Positions 12,315 through 19,695 of a stretch of 21,552 nucleotides of DNA are shown here, piece by piece; position 1 is the first letter of the stretch, and each line of letters opens with the position of its first letter. This stretch comes from a virus. Location: IMG/VR virus record IMGVR_UViG_3300034374_001506, positions 1 to 21,552 of that record. The stretch is one strand, 5' to 3'. The notes below the pieces were generated by a model. It made no database searches, was not told where the DNA came from, and worked only from the letters and a program-made list of their open reading frames with translations. Made by a program: the position numbers and the translations under genes.

Positions 12315-12545
12315 ATGACAAAAGACGAGTTACGCAAGTTTTGCGCCATGCACTACCGCGCTGCCGTAGCCCGAGAGGCACAAGGCAAGTTCTTCATCCT
12401 GCGCGCCAAGGCAGGCATAAAAACGGCACCCCGTGCCAAGCACGACGAGTGGCGCAAAGACGAAGCCGAACCCCGCACCTTCGGTGCATACCACAAGACC
12501 AATCCGCACACCCGCAAGCGGTGGTCCTACACCGAGAACAAATGA
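12315..12545 (+). CDS. Small basic protein, unknown function
   Basis: This 76-residue, Lys/Arg-rich protein begins MTKDELRKFCAMHYRAAVAR. Middle and C-terminal parts contain KTAPRAKHDEWRKDEAEPRT and a WSYTENK end. AAGGG about ten bases upstream supports the ATG at 12315. It is the first gene after the predicted TTGACA promoter. The charge suggests nucleic-acid contact. No known domain is recognised. An overlapping frame from 12341 is only the upstream extension of the next gene. Confidence 0.72.
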   Translation: MTKDELRKFCAMHYRAAVAREAQGKFFILRAKAGIKTAPRAKHDEWRKDEAEPRTFGAYHKTNPHTRKRWSYTENK

Positions 12546-12556
12546 GAGGAGACGAC

Positions 12557-12778
12557 ATGACTGATTGTTCTAATACTTGTTACTGTATCACCTGCGGCGA
12601 CACCTACGACCCACGCCGCCGACAACTTGGATACCAAACGTGCCTAGACTGTGGAGCAGAGGCGGCGATAGCCATGCGCACTTCTTGGTGCGTAGCACCC
12701 ATCGCCCATAAACAGGGTGCAACACTCGTTACTAACCCCAACGACCTAAAAGGTCTTAACAAATACACGGCGTCATAA
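12557..12778 (+). CDS. Small zinc-ribbon-like phage protein
   Basis: This 73-residue protein begins MTDCSNTCYCITCGDTYDPR and has CITC near residues 10-13 and CLDC about 18 residues later, a spacing compatible with a four-cysteine zinc ribbon. The C-terminal half reads IAHKQGATLVTNPNDLKGLN, a pattern (HKxxxxLVTxxxDLKGxN) I recall from small phage hypotheticals. GAGGAG precedes the ATG at good spacing. Its TAA is immediately followed by dyad 8. DNA or RNA binding through the ribbon is inference. The frame extends further upstream, but that part overlaps the previous gene. Confidence 0.75.
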   Translation: MTDCSNTCYCITCGDTYDPRRRQLGYQTCLDCGAEAAIAMRTSWCVAPIAHKQGATLVTNPNDLKGLNKYTAS

Positions 12779-12796
12779 GTTAGTGACGCCACTAAC
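12779..12796. promoter_or_regulatory. GTTAGTG-ACGC-CACTAAC dyad 8 (4-base spacer)
   Basis: This perfect dyad begins the base after the TAA of the 12557 gene and lies just before the GGAG site of the DUF3150 gene. It is one of three copies with a 4-base spacer. Confidence 0.85.
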
Positions 12797-12812
12797 AACG
12801 GAGAACAGAATA

Positions 12813-13727
12813 ATGAACATGCAAACCACAACCACACCAGAAACCGCGGCACCCGCCGCTCACGCACCCTCAATCGCTTCATCATCCATGCTGTGCGAAC
12901 TCAGCATCAGCACATGGACTGGCCGCAAGCTAGACAAACGTGCGTCAAAAGACGTTACCCTGCAGAACCACGCAGCATCAGGTGTGGCGAACGTGAACAA
13001 GAAGCTGCTCGGCGACTGCGCCGAACTGATCGCGCTACAGAAATTCACGGCGAACTCACGCAACATACACTACGGCATGACAATGCCATGGTCAGACACG
13101 GGGCTGCGCCTGCTGCCTACGGCACAGTATTTCAAATATCACCAAGCCATGACGGACATACAGGGGGAATTTAACAGACTAGTCGACGCCTTCCTCGACG
13201 CCTACGACTGGGAGATCATGCAAGCACAAGCCAAGCTAGGCGACCTGTTCATACGCGACGACTACCCGTCGTTGGAATCTTTAAAAAATAAGTTCCGCTT
13301 CCGCTTGACCTATATCCCACTGCCAGACGCAGGGGACTTCCGTATCGACATCGGCAACGAAGCCGCAGAGGAGATCAAGACACACTACAAAACTTATTAT
13401 ACCACGCAACTCAACCAAGCCATGAACGACGTGTGGCAACGGACATACGACGCTCTGTCGCGCATGTCAGAGCGTCTGGACTATGCCGACCACGAGAAGA
13501 AGAAAATCTTCCGCGACTCACTGGTCGACAACGTGGCCGAGATGGTCGAGCTGCTACGGGTGTGTAACGTAACAGGTTCTACGCAGATGACTGCAATGGC
13601 TGACAAACTAGACGATGCGCTGCGCGGTGTCACACCAGACGCACTGCGCGAGGACGCATACCTGCGCGCCGAAACAAAACGCACGGTGGACGAGGCGATC
13701 AAGGCGCTACCGTCGTTGGATATGTAA
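12813..13727 (+). CDS. DUF3150-family protein, partner of the AAA+/VWA pair
   Basis: This 304-residue protein has a Thr/Ala/Pro-rich first 30 residues, then CELSISTWTGRKLDKRASKD, which I recognise as the start of the DUF3150 family. A long helical body follows (DAYDWEIMQAQAKLGDLFIR; MSERLDYADHEKKKIFRDSL). DUF3150 genes in phages typically lie beside a MoxR/CobS-like ATPase and a VWA protein, as here. The biochemical role is unknown; it may bridge the ATPase to its target. GGAG lies nine bases before the ATG at 12813. An in-frame GTG at 12783 is rejected because it falls inside dyad 8. No catalytic motif is visible. Confidence 0.85.
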   Translation: MNMQTTTTPETAAPAAHAPSIASSSMLCELSISTWTGRKLDKRASKDVTLQNHAASGVANVNKKLLGDCAELIALQKFTANSRNIHYGMTMPWSDTGLRLLPTAQYFKYHQAMTDIQGEFNRLVDAFLDAYDWEIMQAQAKLGDLFIRDDYPSLESLKNKFRFRLTYIPLPDAGDFRIDIGNEAAEEIKTHYKTYYTTQLNQAMNDVWQRTYDALSRMSERLDYADHEKKKIFRDSLVDNVAEMVELLRVCNVTGSTQMTAMADKLDDALRGVTPDALREDAYLRAETKRTVDEAIKALPSLDM

Positions 13728-13731
13728 ACTT

Positions 13732-13749
13732 GTTAGTGCCGCCACTAAC
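13732..13749. promoter_or_regulatory. GTTAGTG-CCGC-CACTAAC dyad 9 (4-base spacer)
   Basis: This perfect dyad occupies the gap between the DUF3150 gene and the 13763 gene and directly abuts the AAGGAG ribosome binding site. The position relative to the next gene is nearly the same as for dyads 7 and 8. Confidence 0.85.
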
Positions 13750-13762
13750 AAAGGAGAAGAAT

Positions 13763-14029
13763 ATGAATGACACAGAGGAACAACTTACCCACACGGAAGA
13801 AGCCGAGGCAGAGGCGTTCGTGCGGATGGTTGCGAAGAACCTACCGAATGTAATGGACGATGAGCAAGTCCTCAAACTATGCGCGATACTCATCACATCA
13901 TACGCTACCTCAGATACCGCGATAAACTGGCTCAAGTCATTGACTGTATTGTTGGCGCAATTCTACGCCGACCAAGTGGATGGGCGGTGCAACTGTGAGC
14001 ACTGCCGCGCCAAACGTAACATGCACTAA
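13763..14029 (+). CDS. Small acidic protein with a C-terminal Cys/His cluster
   Basis: This 88-residue protein begins MNDTEEQLTHTEEAEAEAFV. The first third is acidic and the middle helical (VLKLCAILITSYATSDTAIN). The end carries CNCEHCRAKRNMH, a CxCxxC plus His cluster that could bind one zinc ion. It lies between DUF3150 and the ATPase in the same transcript with an AAGGAG site seven bases upstream. Its TAA stop is supplied by a CACTAAC half-dyad (14024-14030). The function is unknown. Conserved placement inside the DUF3150-ATPase-VWA block would be informative. Confidence 0.78.
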   Translation: MNDTEEQLTHTEEAEAEAFVRMVAKNLPNVMDDEQVLKLCAILITSYATSDTAINWLKSLTVLLAQFYADQVDGRCNCEHCRAKRNMH

Positions 14030-14030
14030 C
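14024..14030. promoter_or_regulatory. CACTAAC half-dyad at a gene end
   Basis: Only the right arm of the dyad is present; the expected left arm position reads ACGTAAC. It sits at the same place relative to the next ribosome binding site as the complete dyads, so it may be a decayed copy, but a seven-base match can also occur by chance. Confidence 0.4.
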
Positions 14031-14048
14031 AAACCAAGGAGAACTACA

Positions 14049-15140
14049 ATGAGCAATGCACAACAAATGTATCAACTGTCACTCGACCAGATCGCAGCAC
14101 TAATCAAGGCAGGCGGGCACGAGCGCACCACACTGGTGCAGGGTCACATGGGCACAGGTAAGAGTAGTTTGTTGGGAGCGTTATCCCGCGAACTACCCAA
14201 CCACACGCCATGCTATTTCGACTGCACCACGAAGGACTTGGGCGACATCACGATACCCAATATCAACACAACAAACCCCACGCCGTTCGTCACATACGCC
14301 ACCAACGAAGAACTAGGTGCACACATCAACAGCCCGATCATCCTGATGGTGGACGAGTATGGCAAGGCGAACCCGTCGGTGAAGCTAGCACTGCTGCGGC
14401 TGATGCTCGAACGCAAGATAGGTAGCTACACACTACACCCTGACAGCATAATCTTTGCCACCACAAACCTTGGTGCCGAGGGCGTAGGTGACTTGTTGCC
14501 ACCCCATGCACGCAACCGCATCACCGTAGTCACAGCGCGCAAGCCAAGCAACATGGAGTGGATCGAGTGGGGCATCAACAACGAGATCGACCACACCTTG
14601 CTAGGTTGGTGTAAGGACAATCCGCAGCTGTTCTTGTCATTCGAGGACGTGCGCGACCCAGAGGAGAACCCGTATATCTATCATCCCAAGGCACAACGTG
14701 CGGCGTTCGTCACACCACGTTCACTCGAAGCGGCATCGGACTGGCTCAAGCAGCGTGACAAGTTTGACGATCAGACACTGACCGCAGCACTGATGGGCAC
14801 AATCGGCGACCGGGGTGCAATGGACCTGATGGCGTTCGTCAAGCTAGCCGACCAACTACCTAGCCTACAATCAATCAAGGACGATCCGCGCAATGCCAAG
14901 GTGCCAGACAGTGCCGCAGCCGTTTGCATGGTGGTGTATCGGACGCTCGCATCACTGGAGAAAGACTGGCTCGACGCATGGATGGACTACATGGTGCGCC
15001 TCGACAAAGAAGCACAGGGTATGTTCGCCAACGGTGTGCGCGCACCCAAGTATTCCAAGCAAGCCATGGTCATGACGAACAAGAAGTTCACCAAGTGGGC
15101 CATGGATAACAATTACTTGTTTGCGGCGGATAAACACTAA
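14049..15140 (+). CDS. MoxR/CobS-like AAA+ ATPase
   Basis: This 363-residue ATPase has Walker A GHMGTGKSS at residues 32-40, Walker B ILMVDEYGKA around 98-107 (Asp102, Glu103) and a sensor 1 region IIFATTNLGAEGV ending in Asn140, followed by PPHARNRI with candidate arginine-finger residues. This layout is that of MoxR-type ATPases and of proteins labelled CobS in marine phages. Such ATPases usually act as hexamers that remodel a target with a VWA-domain partner, here encoded at 15774. The C-terminal third is helical. AAGGAG precedes the ATG at 14049. No N-terminal targeting signal is visible. The substrate is unknown, and true cobalt chelation is not supported because no CobN is in view. Confidence 0.9.
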   Translation: MSNAQQMYQLSLDQIAALIKAGGHERTTLVQGHMGTGKSSLLGALSRELPNHTPCYFDCTTKDLGDITIPNINTTNPTPFVTYATNEELGAHINSPIILMVDEYGKANPSVKLALLRLMLERKIGSYTLHPDSIIFATTNLGAEGVGDLLPPHARNRITVVTARKPSNMEWIEWGINNEIDHTLLGWCKDNPQLFLSFEDVRDPEENPYIYHPKAQRAAFVTPRSLEAASDWLKQRDKFDDQTLTAALMGTIGDRGAMDLMAFVKLADQLPSLQSIKDDPRNAKVPDSAAAVCMVVYRTLASLEKDWLDAWMDYMVRLDKEAQGMFANGVRAPKYSKQAMVMTNKKFTKWAMDNNYLFAADKH

Positions 15141-15152
15141 GGAGAAAGACCA

Positions 15153-15323
15153 ATGACTAAAACTTATTACGTCACAGTAGAGGGCATCGTCGAGCGGGTG
15201 TTCCGCATAGACGCAGAGAATCCACACCAAGCAGGGGAGTGGGCGAAAGCCGACTTCAAAGCCGAGCTGCGCACCGACGTGGCTCAAGTCATCAAGGTAA
15301 ACAAGGAGAAAACCAATGACTAA
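15153..15323 (+). CDS. 56-residue small protein, unknown function
   Basis: The protein begins MTKTYYVTVEGIVERVFRID and ends DVAQVIKVNKEKTND. The alternating hydrophobic residues of the first half suggest a beta hairpin, followed by a helix with GEWAKADFKAEL. AAGGAG lies upstream at good spacing, and its end overlaps the next start by eight bases. The sequence around its own start is repeated at the start of the next gene. No family is recognised. It resembles tiny phage proteins of the YxVxVEG type. Confidence 0.7.
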   Translation: MTKTYYVTVEGIVERVFRIDAENPHQAGEWAKADFKAELRTDVAQVIKVNKEKTND

Positions 15324-15606
15324 ACAAACCAAACGGACCGCGCGTCGGTGGACCGCAGAAGAAACCGACACACTGCGCACAATGTATCACGCAGGGATAC
15401 GTCACAAGGAGATCGCACGGATAATGAACCGTTCAGTCGGTGCAGTGCAGCAACGGGCACACGCAGAGGGGCTGACCACAGACAGTGTCCGCAGGCGGTA
15501 TGTTAGTGAGCCACTAACAACTTACGACGAGATAGAGGACGCCAACGAAATTTCGTTGGACATAGCACCAAACAAACCATGGTGGAGAAGGGTGTTGGGC
15601 CTATGA
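15316..15606 (+). CDS. Myb/SANT-like DNA-binding protein
   Basis: This 96-residue protein begins MTKQTKRTARRWTAEETDTL. Residues 11-55 form a Myb/SANT-type three-helix unit: RRWTAEETDTLRTMYHAGIR, then HKEIARIMNRS and a recognition-helix segment VGAVQQRAHAEGL, as in GcrA/Myb-like phage regulators. The tail is acidic and ends WWRRVLGL. A GTTAGTG dyad (15502-15518) lies inside the gene over codons for VSEPLT, so self-regulation is an attractive possibility. AAGGAG precedes the ATG, and the stop overlaps the next start as ATGA. It could be the regulator of the right arm, but that is inference. Confidence 0.82.
   Translation: MTKQTKRTARRWTAEETDTLRTMYHAGIRHKEIARIMNRSVGAVQQRAHAEGLTTDSVRRRYVSEPLTTYDEIEDANEISLDIAPNKPWWRRVLGL
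15502..15518. promoter_or_regulatory. GTTAGTG-AGC-CACTAAC dyad 10, inside the Myb/SANT gene
   Basis: This perfect dyad with extended eight-base arms lies within coding sequence, read in a frame that avoids both embedded stop triplets. Preservation of all arm bases inside a gene suggests selection on the DNA or RNA sequence. Confidence 0.85.
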
Positions 15607-15770
15607 GACTTGGAACATTACACTACGACATGCGCAAGGAAGAAGGCGTAGTCAGGTTAGAGGGGCTACCACCAGACGTGGTGTCACTCGACACACTACA
15701 AGATTGGATAGGTCAACTGACCGACGAGTATAACAGGATGCTAGAAGAAGTATTCCCAAAGGAGAACTGA
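15603..15770 (+). CDS. 55-residue acidic protein, unknown function
   Basis: It begins MRLGTLHYDMRKEEGVVRLE and ends EYNRMLEEVFPKEN. A short beta-rich start is followed by a helix with LQDWIGQLTDEYNR. The ATG overlaps the TGA of the Myb/SANT gene, so translation is probably coupled. An in-frame GTG-type start eight codons upstream is possible but unnecessary. It lies directly in front of the VWA gene with a three-base gap. No family is recognised. Confidence 0.72.
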   Translation: MRLGTLHYDMRKEEGVVRLEGLPPDVVSLDTLQDWIGQLTDEYNRMLEEVFPKEN

Positions 15771-15773
15771 GCA

Positions 15774-16997
15774 ATGCTAAATCTAGGTAAACAACTCACA
15801 CCAGAGCAACGGGTGCAGAAGGCCGTGATCGACATCATGGCGAAGGAACGCTACCGCGCTTTGGGTGGTGTGCTGATGATCGGTGAGCGCAGGGTCGAGA
15901 CAGACCCTGCCAAATGCCCCACTGCATACACGAACGGCAAGGACGAGGTGTATGGCGCGGACTTCATCGCCGACTTGAATGACCGACAGCTACGCTTCCT
16001 GATCTTGCACGAGGTGTATCACAAACTCTATCGCCACCTGACAACGTGGAAGCACTTGTATGACCAAAACCCGCAACTAGCCAACATGGCGTGTGACTAC
16101 GTGATTAACATCAAGCTCGCCGACGACAACGAGCAAGACAAGTTCGCCACTATGGATGGCAAGCTAGAGGTTGGCTGTCTTTCTACCAAGTATCGTGGGT
16201 GGGACAGCGCGCAGGTGTATTACGATCTAAAGCAGGGTAACAACTCAGGACAAAGTGATGGACAGAGTATGCCAAATGGCAAACCTAGCGGAGGGTTTGA
16301 CGAGCATGGCTGGGACGAAGCCGACGACATGACCGCAGAGGAGCAGCGCGAGCTGGCCCGTGAGATCGACGAAGCCATACGACAGGGTGCACTGGTCGCA
16401 GGCAAGACGGGATCGGGTGGTGATCGTGACCTCGTTGATCTGTTGCAGCCGCAAGTCGATTGGCGTGAGGTGCTGCGTGAGTTTGTCCAGAACACATGCG
16501 CAGGCAGTGACTACTCGACATGGCGTAGACCGAACCGTCGCTACATCGGCGCGGGTGTGTATATGCCGAGCGGCATCAGCGAACAGATCGGCGAGATCGT
16601 CGTGGCCATTGACACGTCAGGCAGTATTGGTGCGCGTGAACTTGGCGCCTTCCTAGCCGAAATCAAATCGGTGGCAGACACGGTGCACCCCGAAGCTATC
16701 CGCATCCTGTATTGGGACACCGAGGTGTGTGGTGACGAGCGGTATGTGGGCGACGAGGCCGACAACATCGTGCAGTCTACCAAGCCCAAGGGTGGCGGGG
16801 GCACCGACGTGCGCTGCGTGCCGCAGTATATCCAAGACAACCAGATCAAGGCGCAGGCTGTGATCGTGCTGACCGATGGCTACCTCTACGGTGGTTGGGG
16901 TGAGTGGCATCACCCCGTGCTGTGGACTGTGTTGGACAACAAGAACGCACAGCCCGACGTGGGCAAGACGGTGCATATTAAATCGAGGGACATGTGA
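15774..16997 (+). CDS. HExxH metallopeptidase-like plus VWA domain protein (DUF2201/CobT-like)
   Basis: This 407-residue protein has two parts. Residues 1-150 carry HEVYHKLYRH (His79, Glu80, His83), a zinc-protease signature, followed by ANMACDYVINIKL, a combination typical of DUF2201 putative metallopeptidases. Residues 150-230 form a Gly/Asp-rich linker and acidic helix. Residues 270-407 form a VWA domain with the metal-ion adhesion site DTSGS (280-284), GGGTD (Thr344) and LTDGY (Asp368). VWA proteins pair with MoxR-type ATPases, and this gene follows one. The complex may bind or cleave a protein target. AAAGGAG precedes the ATG. Whether the HExxH site is active cannot be told. Confidence 0.9.
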   Translation: MLNLGKQLTPEQRVQKAVIDIMAKERYRALGGVLMIGERRVETDPAKCPTAYTNGKDEVYGADFIADLNDRQLRFLILHEVYHKLYRHLTTWKHLYDQNPQLANMACDYVINIKLADDNEQDKFATMDGKLEVGCLSTKYRGWDSAQVYYDLKQGNNSGQSDGQSMPNGKPSGGFDEHGWDEADDMTAEEQRELAREIDEAIRQGALVAGKTGSGGDRDLVDLLQPQVDWREVLREFVQNTCAGSDYSTWRRPNRRYIGAGVYMPSGISEQIGEIVVAIDTSGSIGARELGAFLAEIKSVADTVHPEAIRILYWDTEVCGDERYVGDEADNIVQSTKPKGGGGTDVRCVPQYIQDNQIKAQAVIVLTDGYLYGGWGEWHHPVLWTVLDNKNAQPDVGKTVHIKSRDM

Positions 16998-17404
16998 TGG
17001 GATACAGAAGCGACGTGCTGATCGCCGTGGTGTTCAAGGACAAGGAGCAACGTGACGAGGTGTGGGCCGTGTATTGCATGGACCCACGGGTGCAGGAGCA
17101 CAACTTGGCAGAGACGTGGAAAACCTACGACAAGGGAGAATACCCTGTGCTGTATTATGAGGGGGACTATGTGAAGTGGTATGAAAGCTACGAGGACGTG
17201 CAGGGTGTCGAGCACCTGATCGAGGTGGCGTCTACCTTCGCACAGGAACGTGGCCACCCATACGCCGCTATCAACTACCGTGTAGGGGAGGAACTCAACG
17301 ACATCGAAACAACTGAACGGGAGGCTGACCCCACTGGGGAGATGCTAAGTTTTCTATTCGAGATGTGCGGCATCCGCCGCGAACTTACGCACAACTTCGG
17401 TTAG
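16997..17404 (+). CDS. Conserved MGYRSDV-type phage protein, unknown function
   Basis: This 135-residue protein begins MGYRSDVLIAVVFKDKEQRD. The MGYRSDV start is one I recall from many small phage proteins without function. The body is acidic, with YYEGDYVKWYESYEDVQGVE and YAAINYRVGEE. The predicted fold alternates strands and helices. Its ATG overlaps the TGA of the VWA gene (TGATG), so it is translationally coupled to it and may belong to the same module. AGGGA lies upstream. Its TAG stop falls inside dyad 11. Confidence 0.82.
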   Translation: MGYRSDVLIAVVFKDKEQRDEVWAVYCMDPRVQEHNLAETWKTYDKGEYPVLYYEGDYVKWYESYEDVQGVEHLIEVASTFAQERGHPYAAINYRVGEELNDIETTEREADPTGEMLSFLFEMCGIRRELTHNFG

Positions 17405-17416
17405 TGCGGCACTAAC
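17400..17416. promoter_or_regulatory. GTTAGTG-CGG-CACTAAC dyad 11, over a stop codon
   Basis: This perfect dyad's left arm supplies the TAG stop of the 16997 gene, and its right arm is just before the TAGGAGAG site of the 17433 gene. The flanking left base is G, so the arms are seven bases. Confidence 0.85.
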
Positions 17417-17432
17417 AAACTAGGAGAGAGCA

Positions 17433-18455
17433 ATGCTTACATACACTAACTTCAACTCATTTGCAGAAGTCGAAGCACATTATAACAGCATCAAGCCACT
17501 GCGCGGTGCAGACAACGTAGGCAAGGACATCCGACCTATCGGTGACCGCAAGCGCAAGTGGGAGCGCATCGTCAAGGTCAGCCCCAACTGCTACGCACTG
17601 TCGGACGGGCACCACTTCGGTGATGCGGTATTCGAGGCATGGGCTTACGGCGCAGAGAATTACACACCCACACTTGCAGACATGGAACGCTACGCGCCGA
17701 TCGTCTGGCGCAAGAAGCGTGACGGAACAGAAGAAGTCACACTGCGCAACGGTTGGGGGCCACACCAACACACAGGCCGGTATGCGTTCTTGTATCGACA
17801 TACACCCAAAGGCATGTGGTTCCGCAACCGCAACGGCAAGCATTTTATACAAGCAGCCGCGCAAGATTTTTATCTCGCCAAATTGCAGACAACACCACGC
17901 GCTGTCTACGACGCTATCAACGATAATACGAGCACTCACCACTGGCAGACACGCACGCAGAAATGGGCCAAGCTGCATGACGACAACGCATCGCTGACGT
18001 TCACCAAGGATGCCCATGGTGATTGGGTGCTAGCTGACGGAGGTAAGGAAATCCCTACCCCACCGAAGAAGATCGTCCGTAAAGAACTTAAAGCGCGTTA
18101 CAAGAAGCACATCGACACCTTCAAAGAGTGGGCGTTCACCATGGGTGCGATGCTTCCCATCCGTGACTACGCATATGCAAGTGACCAATACAAAATAGCG
18201 ACGGAGTGGATGGAAGCCAACGGCATCGACACCAAGCGTTACTGGGGTGCCCCGTTCACCCACATGGATGTGAAGCTGAAACGTCAAATCCTGTGTGATG
18301 ACGAGCACCCACTGCGCCTGCCGATGGCTGTGTCCATGCTGCGTAGCGTTGAGTCCTACTGTGCAGATACCGAGGACGAGGTGCGGCGTGTCAAGCAACG
18401 AGCCAATACGTGGATCAATAACAGCATGGGCTTCACCAAAGTAGTGAAAGGATAA
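17433..18455 (+). CDS. Large uncharacterised phage protein
   Basis: This 340-residue protein begins MLTYTNFNSFAEVEAHYNSI. It is rich in Trp, Tyr, His and Arg, with segments such as KVSPNCYALSDGHHFGDAVF, RNGWGPHQHTGRYAFLYRHT and a C-terminal helix RRVKQRANTWINNS. There is no Walker, nuclease or polymerase motif and no membrane segment. The high aromatic and histidine content would allow metal or nucleic-acid binding, but nothing identifies a role. GGAGAG precedes the ATG. It opens the second half of the operon, after dyad 11, and is followed by a similarly sized unknown gene after a five-base gap. Confidence 0.85.
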   Translation: MLTYTNFNSFAEVEAHYNSIKPLRGADNVGKDIRPIGDRKRKWERIVKVSPNCYALSDGHHFGDAVFEAWAYGAENYTPTLADMERYAPIVWRKKRDGTEEVTLRNGWGPHQHTGRYAFLYRHTPKGMWFRNRNGKHFIQAAAQDFYLAKLQTTPRAVYDAINDNTSTHHWQTRTQKWAKLHDDNASLTFTKDAHGDWVLADGGKEIPTPPKKIVRKELKARYKKHIDTFKEWAFTMGAMLPIRDYAYASDQYKIATEWMEANGIDTKRYWGAPFTHMDVKLKRQILCDDEHPLRLPMAVSMLRSVESYCADTEDEVRRVKQRANTWINNSMGFTKVVKG

Positions 18456-18460
18456 GAGAG

Positions 18461-19315
18461 ATGCAGAACATGAAGGTTAGCGAACTACTGTCTGACAAGA
18501 TACAGAGCAAACAAGCAGGCATCAACCAACCCATCGGACTTGTGGACTTCGGCTATGAGGTCGAGCAAGCCATCCCCGGATGCAAGGTAGTGCCTGTCGA
18601 TCACATGTGGTCGTGGGTCTACATGCCAGACGATCACTTCGCCATGGGCAGGATAGGTTATGGTGTGTTTAGCCAGAACGGTAAGGGTGGGCATACATAC
18701 ACGGTGCAGTGTCGCACGATACAGAACGGCAAGTATAACGACTACTCGCCGCAATATAACATGAAGTCGAGCACGTCTCGCCCCACCGCTGTGAAGAACG
18801 CTAAGAAGTTCCTACGTAGATACAACCCCCTCGAAGTTGCACAGGTAGTGGCTAGGAGTGCGAACGACGGTATCCACAAGATGAAGCGGACACTGCGTGA
18901 CGACATAGCCAAGGTCGAGATGGCATTGTTTGGTGCAACGTTGTCGACGTATCGGCAGGAGGAGCCACTGCTGCTCACGGAGATGGTGCACCTGATGAAT
19001 AGTGGGCATAAGTTCTTTACGCCAGAGTTAGCCGACAAGTTGGCGCAGTATCGTGGACTCAAGCAGGAATACGATAACGCAGCCGCCGCATACAACATGT
19101 GGTTCGTGCAGGTGAACAAGCAGCGTGTCAACGTCATACCTATCGACGATCTGGCTGCGTATGCGCCGGGCTATGGAGACATACAGACTTATCACGACGA
19201 GGTGCCCGAGGAGATAGCAGGCAAGGTCGCAGTGTTGAGCATGGTCGAGGATAACACCTACGTGCATGGCGTAGGGTTCAAGGAGGAGGACGGACTGTAT
19301 TATGTGGCTCGGTGA
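18461..19315 (+). CDS. Uncharacterised phage protein
   Basis: This 284-residue protein begins MQNMKVSELLSDKIQSKQAG. The N-terminal half is beta-rich (VDHMWSWVYMPDDHFAMGRI; GHTYTVQCRTIQNGKYNDYS). The middle is a long helical stretch (AKKFLRRYNPLEVAQVVARS; KMKRTLRDDIAKVEMALFGA), and the C-terminus is acidic. No catalytic signature is seen. The start at 18461 has a purine-rich AAGGATAAGAGAG upstream; an ATG three codons later is also possible. It overlaps the next gene by 14 bases. Co-localisation with the 17433 gene suggests they act together, but no family is recognised. Confidence 0.83.
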   Translation: MQNMKVSELLSDKIQSKQAGINQPIGLVDFGYEVEQAIPGCKVVPVDHMWSWVYMPDDHFAMGRIGYGVFSQNGKGGHTYTVQCRTIQNGKYNDYSPQYNMKSSTSRPTAVKNAKKFLRRYNPLEVAQVVARSANDGIHKMKRTLRDDIAKVEMALFGATLSTYRQEEPLLLTEMVHLMNSGHKFFTPELADKLAQYRGLKQEYDNAAAAYNMWFVQVNKQRVNVIPIDDLAAYAPGYGDIQTYHDEVPEEIAGKVAVLSMVEDNTYVHGVGFKEEDGLYYVAR

Positions 19316-19682
19316 AGAAGATTGGCTCGACGCAGAGGGCATGAAGTTCCTCTACTGGCGTGACCGCATCGAAGCAGATGGGTGGCGTCGGAGCACTAGG
19401 ACTAGGGCGTATTGGGTGGATGATACACAAGATATACCACCTGATGACAACATATACCGCATACACATAGCCCCTGATACTGGATACGTCAAAGTAGCGT
19501 GTATTGGTATGGAAAAAGTTGACGCGATAGTAGATGGCAACTATGATGGGACACATACACTACCAGACTGGATACAGGAACGACTCGCCGTGCTACGCAT
19601 GATGAGTGCCAAACCCCCGACAGAGATCGTCGAGGGAGTGGGACGTCGCATCAACGAAGATACCTACTGGGTGTTTTGTTAG
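19302..19682 (+). CDS. Uncharacterised Trp/Asp-rich phage protein
   Basis: This 126-residue protein begins MWLGEEDWLDAEGMKFLYWR. The first half is rich in Trp and charged residues (IEADGWRRSTRTRAYWVDDT). A middle beta region (YRIHIAPDTGYVKVACIGME) is followed by LPDWIQERLAVLRMM. GGAGGAGG lies about 13 bases before the ATG, inside the preceding gene. Its TAG stop lies within dyad 12. No known domain is recognised and no metal or nuclease motif is evident. Confidence 0.78.
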   Translation: MWLGEEDWLDAEGMKFLYWRDRIEADGWRRSTRTRAYWVDDTQDIPPDDNIYRIHIAPDTGYVKVACIGMEKVDAIVDGNYDGTHTLPDWIQERLAVLRMMSAKPPTEIVEGVGRRINEDTYWVFC

Positions 19683-19694
19683 TGCGGCACTAAC
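19678..19694. promoter_or_regulatory. GTTAGTG-CGG-CACTAAC dyad 12, over a stop codon
   Basis: This perfect dyad's left arm contains the TAG stop of the 19302 gene. It has the same CGG spacer as dyad 11. It is followed after one base by another hairpin (19696-19709). Confidence 0.85.
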
Positions 19695-19695
19695 A

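Noticed and set aside
14049-15140. Annotation as a true cobaltochelatase subunit CobS
   Set aside because: The motifs only support a MoxR/CobS-type ATPase; no CobN or other cobalamin gene is in view, so cobalt insertion is not supported.
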